From NCBI GenBank assembly GCA_023818645.1, contig JAMWCJ010000007.1, positions 1-39,322 of the forward strand: DNA of 39,322 bases, in the 5' to 3' direction. This DNA comes from Candidatus Omnitrophota bacterium (GTDB taxonomy: Bacteria; Ratteibacteria; UBA8468; B48-G9; JAFGKM01). The translations under genes and the position numbers were made by a program. How positions within the stretch are numbered: position 1 is the stretch's first letter; each line of letters starts with the position of its first letter. A model generated the notes under the pieces. It was not told the origin of the DNA. It saw only the letters and a program-made list of their open reading frames with translations, and ran no database searches. Below are positions 36,093-39,322 of the stretch, piece after piece.

Positions 36093-37883
36093 TCATATTT
36101 GTTGTAAAGTTAAAAATTTGTAATAAACCCCCTTTCTTTCATATAATTCGGAATGAGTCCCTTCTTCTACTATTTCCCCATTTTCAAGAACAATTATCTT
36201 TTTTGCTTCTTTGATCGTTGATAATCTATGTGCAACGATAAAGACCGTCTTTCCCTCCATTATTTTATCAATTGCTTTTTGAACAATTTTTTCAGATTCA
36301 CTATCAAGAGAAGCAGTTGCTTCATCAAATATTAATATTTCAGGATTTCTGTATATTGCTCTTGCTATTGAGATTAATTGTTTTTGCCCCCCTGATAAAT
36401 TTATTCCTCTTTCTCCAATAATTGAATTCTCTTTTTCTGGGAGTTCATTTATAAATTTAGAAATCCCAACTGTTTCTATAACCTGTTTAAATCTTTCTTC
36501 ATCATCTTCCCCAAAAGTAATATTTTCCTTTATAGTTCCATAAAAAATGACTGACTCTTGTGGAACATAGCCAATATGTTTTCTTAATGAAGAAAGTTTA
36601 AAATCTTTTATATTCTGTCCATCTATTAAAATTTCTCCTTCAGTTGGGTCAAAAAATCTAAGCAATAAACTTACCAGAGTACTTTTACCTGAACCTGTTT
36701 TTCCAACAATCCCTATTTTATCACCTTTATTTATACAAAGATTTATATTTTTTAAAACACAATTTGAATTATATGAAAATCCAACATTTTTAAATTCAAT
36801 TTTCTTCTTCAACCCATCAAAAATTTTTTTCCCTTCATCTTTCACCTGTGTTTTATAATCAAGAATGAAAAAAAGTCTTGGTAAAACAGAACTTGCATGT
36901 TTTATATGAGCGTATGTTTGCATAATTCCTTTAAGAGGACTTATTATTGAAAAAAGACCAAAGAAAAAAAGTGATAAAAAACCAGGAGTAATTACACCTG
37001 TAAGAATTTTATTACCTGCATAAAATATAATTAAACCTGTGGCAACTGCACCACATAAATCAGTAAATGGTTCAATCAATAAGAGCCTTTTATTTATTGA
37101 AATTATAGTTCTGAAAATGCTTTCATTCTCTTCCCTGAATTTTCTCAATCTATCCTGTTCAAGGTTATATGCCTTTATAATCCTCTGACCAAAAACGCTT
37201 TCATTCACAAAATTCCCTATTCTACCATATGTTTCCTGAATTATTCTTCCAAGGTTTCTTAATTTTTTTGTCCAGTTCATAACAGGTATAAGTATTACAG
37301 GATATATTAAAATTGAAACAAAACTCAACTGCCAGTCAATTATAAAAATTATTGAAAGATAACTTATTACAAGAAAGATTGGAAATATAAAATTTGGTAA
37401 AAATATTTCAAAAACATAATTAAGCAGCCCTATATCATATACAACCCTTGTTGTTAATTCACCTGTTTGAGTATAGGTATAAAAATCAAGAGAAAGGTTT
37501 AAAAACTTATTATATACTTTATCTCTGATATCTGTCTGAATTTTTGTTGAAAATAATCTAAAGAAAAGGTTGCTAAAATAAAAGCAGATGCCTTTAAACA
37601 AAAAAGTCAAAATTATAAAAACAATTAAATACTTTAACACCAATAAAGGATGATAGGAATTAATTCTTTCAATTAAAGGTTCAATTTTAATTCCAATAAA
37701 TTCAGGAAGATTTTCAGGAAGAGTTATTCTTCTTCCAGAAAGGATTCTATCTATCAATGGAATAACAGAAGTAAATGATAAAAAATTTAAAATGATATAA
37801 AAAATTGAAAGAATACCACCAACACAAACATATTTCCAATGTATCTTAATATAATTCCTTAATTTTAAATATTCTTTTATCAA
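36093..37883 (-). CDS. msbA: MsbA-like ABC exporter (lipid A flippase family)
   Basis: 596 aa half-transporter: six membrane helices (about 20-320), then the ATPase with Walker A GKTGSGKS (394-401), Q442, signature LSGGQ (496-500), Walker B ILIFDE (516-521) and H552. Dimerises to flip lipid-linked substrates; the fused layout and the overlap with lpxB (4 nt) favour the lipid A core flippase MsbA. Other type IV exporters look the same by motif, so the substrate rests on the neighbour. Confidence 0.85.
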   Translation of the reverse strand: MIKEYLKLRNYIKIHWKYVCVGGILSIFYIILNFLSFTSVIPLIDRILSGRRITLPENLPEFIGIKIEPLIERINSYHPLLVLKYLIVFIILTFLFKGICFYFSNLFFRLFSTKIQTDIRDKVYNKFLNLSLDFYTYTQTGELTTRVVYDIGLLNYVFEIFLPNFIFPIFLVISYLSIIFIIDWQLSFVSILIYPVILIPVMNWTKKLRNLGRIIQETYGRIGNFVNESVFGQRIIKAYNLEQDRLRKFREENESIFRTIISINKRLLLIEPFTDLCGAVATGLIIFYAGNKILTGVITPGFLSLFFFGLFSIISPLKGIMQTYAHIKHASSVLPRLFFILDYKTQVKDEGKKIFDGLKKKIEFKNVGFSYNSNCVLKNINLCINKGDKIGIVGKTGSGKSTLVSLLLRFFDPTEGEILIDGQNIKDFKLSSLRKHIGYVPQESVIFYGTIKENITFGEDDEERFKQVIETVGISKFINELPEKENSIIGERGINLSGGQKQLISIARAIYRNPEILIFDEATASLDSESEKIVQKAIDKIMEGKTVFIVAHRLSTIKEAKKIIVLENGEIVEEGTHSELYERKGVYYKFLTLQQI

Positions 37884-38977
37884 GATTTAACTCCCTCAAG
37901 AATAAATTTACAGATTTTTTCACTTACATTTTTTCTATCTAAAAGTTTTCTCATTCTTTCAAAACCGTCCATCTCTTTTTTATAAATTTCACCTTCTTTT
38001 ATTATATCAATTATATCATTGACAGTGTCCTTTATATTAAAATTTTGAATATACTCAGGTACAACCTTTTCATTTAAAATTATATTAATAGGACTTATAA
38101 ATTTCCCCTTCACAATTAATCTACATAAAAAATAATTCAGAAGAGAGGTTTTATAAAATACAATCATAGGTCTCTTGAAATATGCGACTTCAAGATTAAC
38201 AGTACCTGAAACAGTAAGAACAAGATTGGAATTTTGGATTATATAATAAAGGTCTTCCTCTATTTTATACTCAAAATTAGAATTTTTAAAAATTTCATAA
38301 ACTATTCTTTTAAATTCTTCATTTATTGCAGATATCAGCACTTTAAAATCTAATTTATTTTTCAAATTTTCTAAAATTTTTTTCATAACAGGTAAGTTAT
38401 ATATCAATTCTTCTTTTCTGCTTCCTGGCAAAACTCCTATTACATACCTATTTTCTTTTAAAATTTCTTTCTTTTCTTCATTATTTATAAGGTCAACAAA
38501 TGGATGTCCAAAATAAAATGTAGGAATATTCTCTTTTTTGTAAATATCTATTTCAAAAGCAAAGATTGGAATAACAAAATCAATATACTTCTTTATAATT
38601 TTTATCCTTTTGTAATTATGAGCCCAGATTTTAGGAGGAATATAATAATATGTTTTATATTTCTTTTTCAATCGTTTTGCAACTTCAAGATTAAAACCAG
38701 GGTTATCAATGAATATTATAATATCTGGATTTTGTTTTTCTATCTCTTTTGTTAACTTTTTTAGAAAAGAGATATATAAGAAAATTTTTTTTATAACACC
38801 TGAAAAACCCATTTGTCCAAAAGGCATACCTTTTATTAAATTTGCACCTTCTTTTTCCATTCTTTCTCCACCTGTACCAAAAATAAATATATCCTGCTTT
38901 AATTTTTTAAATTTTCTGCATAAAAGTGAACCATAATTGTCACCAGATTTTTCTCCAGCAAGTATACATATTTTCAT
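37880..38977 (-). CDS. lpxB: lipid-A-disaccharide synthase LpxB
   Basis: 365 aa GT19 enzyme joining lipid X and UDP-diacylglucosamine in lipid A synthesis at the inner membrane. It has AGEKSGD (7-13), PPKIWAH (114-120), LPGSRKEE (183-190) and SGTVNLE (257-263). Length is normal. AGGTGG precedes the ATG. It shows that the host makes LPS and so has an outer membrane. Confidence 0.95.
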   Translation of the reverse strand: MKICILAGEKSGDNYGSLLCRKFKKLKQDIFIFGTGGERMEKEGANLIKGMPFGQMGFSGVIKKIFLYISFLKKLTKEIEKQNPDIIIFIDNPGFNLEVAKRLKKKYKTYYYIPPKIWAHNYKRIKIIKKYIDFVIPIFAFEIDIYKKENIPTFYFGHPFVDLINNEEKKEILKENRYVIGVLPGSRKEELIYNLPVMKKILENLKNKLDFKVLISAINEEFKRIVYEIFKNSNFEYKIEEDLYYIIQNSNLVLTVSGTVNLEVAYFKRPMIVFYKTSLLNYFLCRLIVKGKFISPINIILNEKVVPEYIQNFNIKDTVNDIIDIIKEGEIYKKEMDGFERMRKLLDRKNVSEKICKFILEGVKS

Positions 38978-39322
38978 AATTCCACCTTTTTAAGTTAAAT
39001 TATACTTAAATTTTCTCAATTTTACTACATTTTAAAAAACAGATGTTGTTTAAAAGATAGAATTTAGTAGTTCCATCGGCTATTATAGTTTTATAGGAGG
39101 TGGTAGTGGATGGAGAAATATATTTAATCCACACAATTTAAAATGAAAAGTTTCGGAGAATTTGTTCAGATGGATACTTCAAGTTTTCCAAATCTTTTTG
39201 TGGATATAAATAGTATATTTTATTTTAATTTTAGACGCGTTTTTTAAAAGATAGAAAAGTTATTTCTATTTACATATTATCAATTTAGAATACTTTACCT
39301 ATTAAGTTTCTCTCTGAAAAAC
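38978..39322. other. non-coding end of window
   Basis: No convincing gene. AGGAGG at about 39097 is followed by GTG and ATG codons that close within 15 codons. A 34-codon frame runs from the ATG at 39143 to about 39246. TTTAAAAGATAGAA occurs twice, near 39048 and 39244. It may hold the start of a gene to the right of the window or worn remnants. Confidence 0.3.

Noticed and set aside
39169-39207. ISTKRFGKLEVSI on the minus strand resembling the N-terminus of FliW
   Set aside because: Thirteen residues ending in a stop, with no further FliW-like sequence in any frame; too short to call.

Overview
The window is strongly AT-rich and gene-dense, and probably comes from an uncultured, anaerobic, diderm (LPS-making) bacterium. 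lpxB and an MsbA-like exporter point to an outer membrane. Oxygen-sensitive radical SAM enzymes and [NiFe]-hydrogenase maturation genes point to anaerobic life. PVC-type pseudopilins ([17 protein letters not shown] with a C-terminal DGHV-like motif), DUF6785-type membrane proteins, many sulfatases and parallel beta-helix proteins suggest the PVC superphylum or neighbours such as Omnitrophota/Ratteibacteria/Lentisphaerota. The lineage is inferred from gene content, not measured.

Layout. (1) 186-9040, + strand: a tightly packed operon of a Thr-type sulfatase-like enzyme, a classical Cys-type sulfatase, an anaerobic sulfatase-maturating enzyme, an M14 carboxypeptidase, a ceramidase-like protein, an AraC regulator and a secreted beta-helix protein with an EF-hand. 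A disrupted second beta-helix gene follows (9043-9996). (2) 10128-13365, +: two paralogous secreted beta-propeller-like proteins. (3) 19873-13370, -: an AraC regulator, two pseudopilins and two DUF6785-type membrane proteins. (4) 19970-28897, +, divergent from (3): a GH42-like glycosidase, a secreted alpha/beta hydrolase and two large secreted heparinase II/III-like proteins. (5) 28898-29424: non-coding, with a decayed transposase N-terminus. (6) 33549-29425, -: a damaged Mrp/Mbh-type antiporter module (NuoL/MrpD-like N-terminus, MrpE C-terminus, MrpF, MrpG) running into hypA, hypB, a HycI-like protease and a radical SAM gene. A small IS1595-derived element splits the antiporter genes. (7) 34034-36091, +: another secreted beta-helix protein. 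(8) 38977-36093, -: lpxB and an MsbA-like ABC exporter.

How it fits together. Regions 1-4 and 7 look like a sulfated-polysaccharide (or glycoconjugate) degradation locus without SusC/D. Lyase-like, beta-helix and propeller proteins carry signal peptides. The sulfatases, GH42-like enzyme, M14 peptidase and ceramidase-like protein do not, so desulfation and final hydrolysis appear to be cytoplasmic. A short motif, GTTCGTTTT(T)(A)G, recurs 64-84 bp upstream of three transcription units, in the same orientation relative to the gene each time, and is a candidate site for the cluster's AraC regulator. Region 6 points to a membrane-bound energy-converting [NiFe] hydrogenase elsewhere in the genome, with its antiporter module decaying here.

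No tRNA, rRNA, CRISPR array or riboswitch was recognised. Function calls rest on motifs read by eye; no searches were run.
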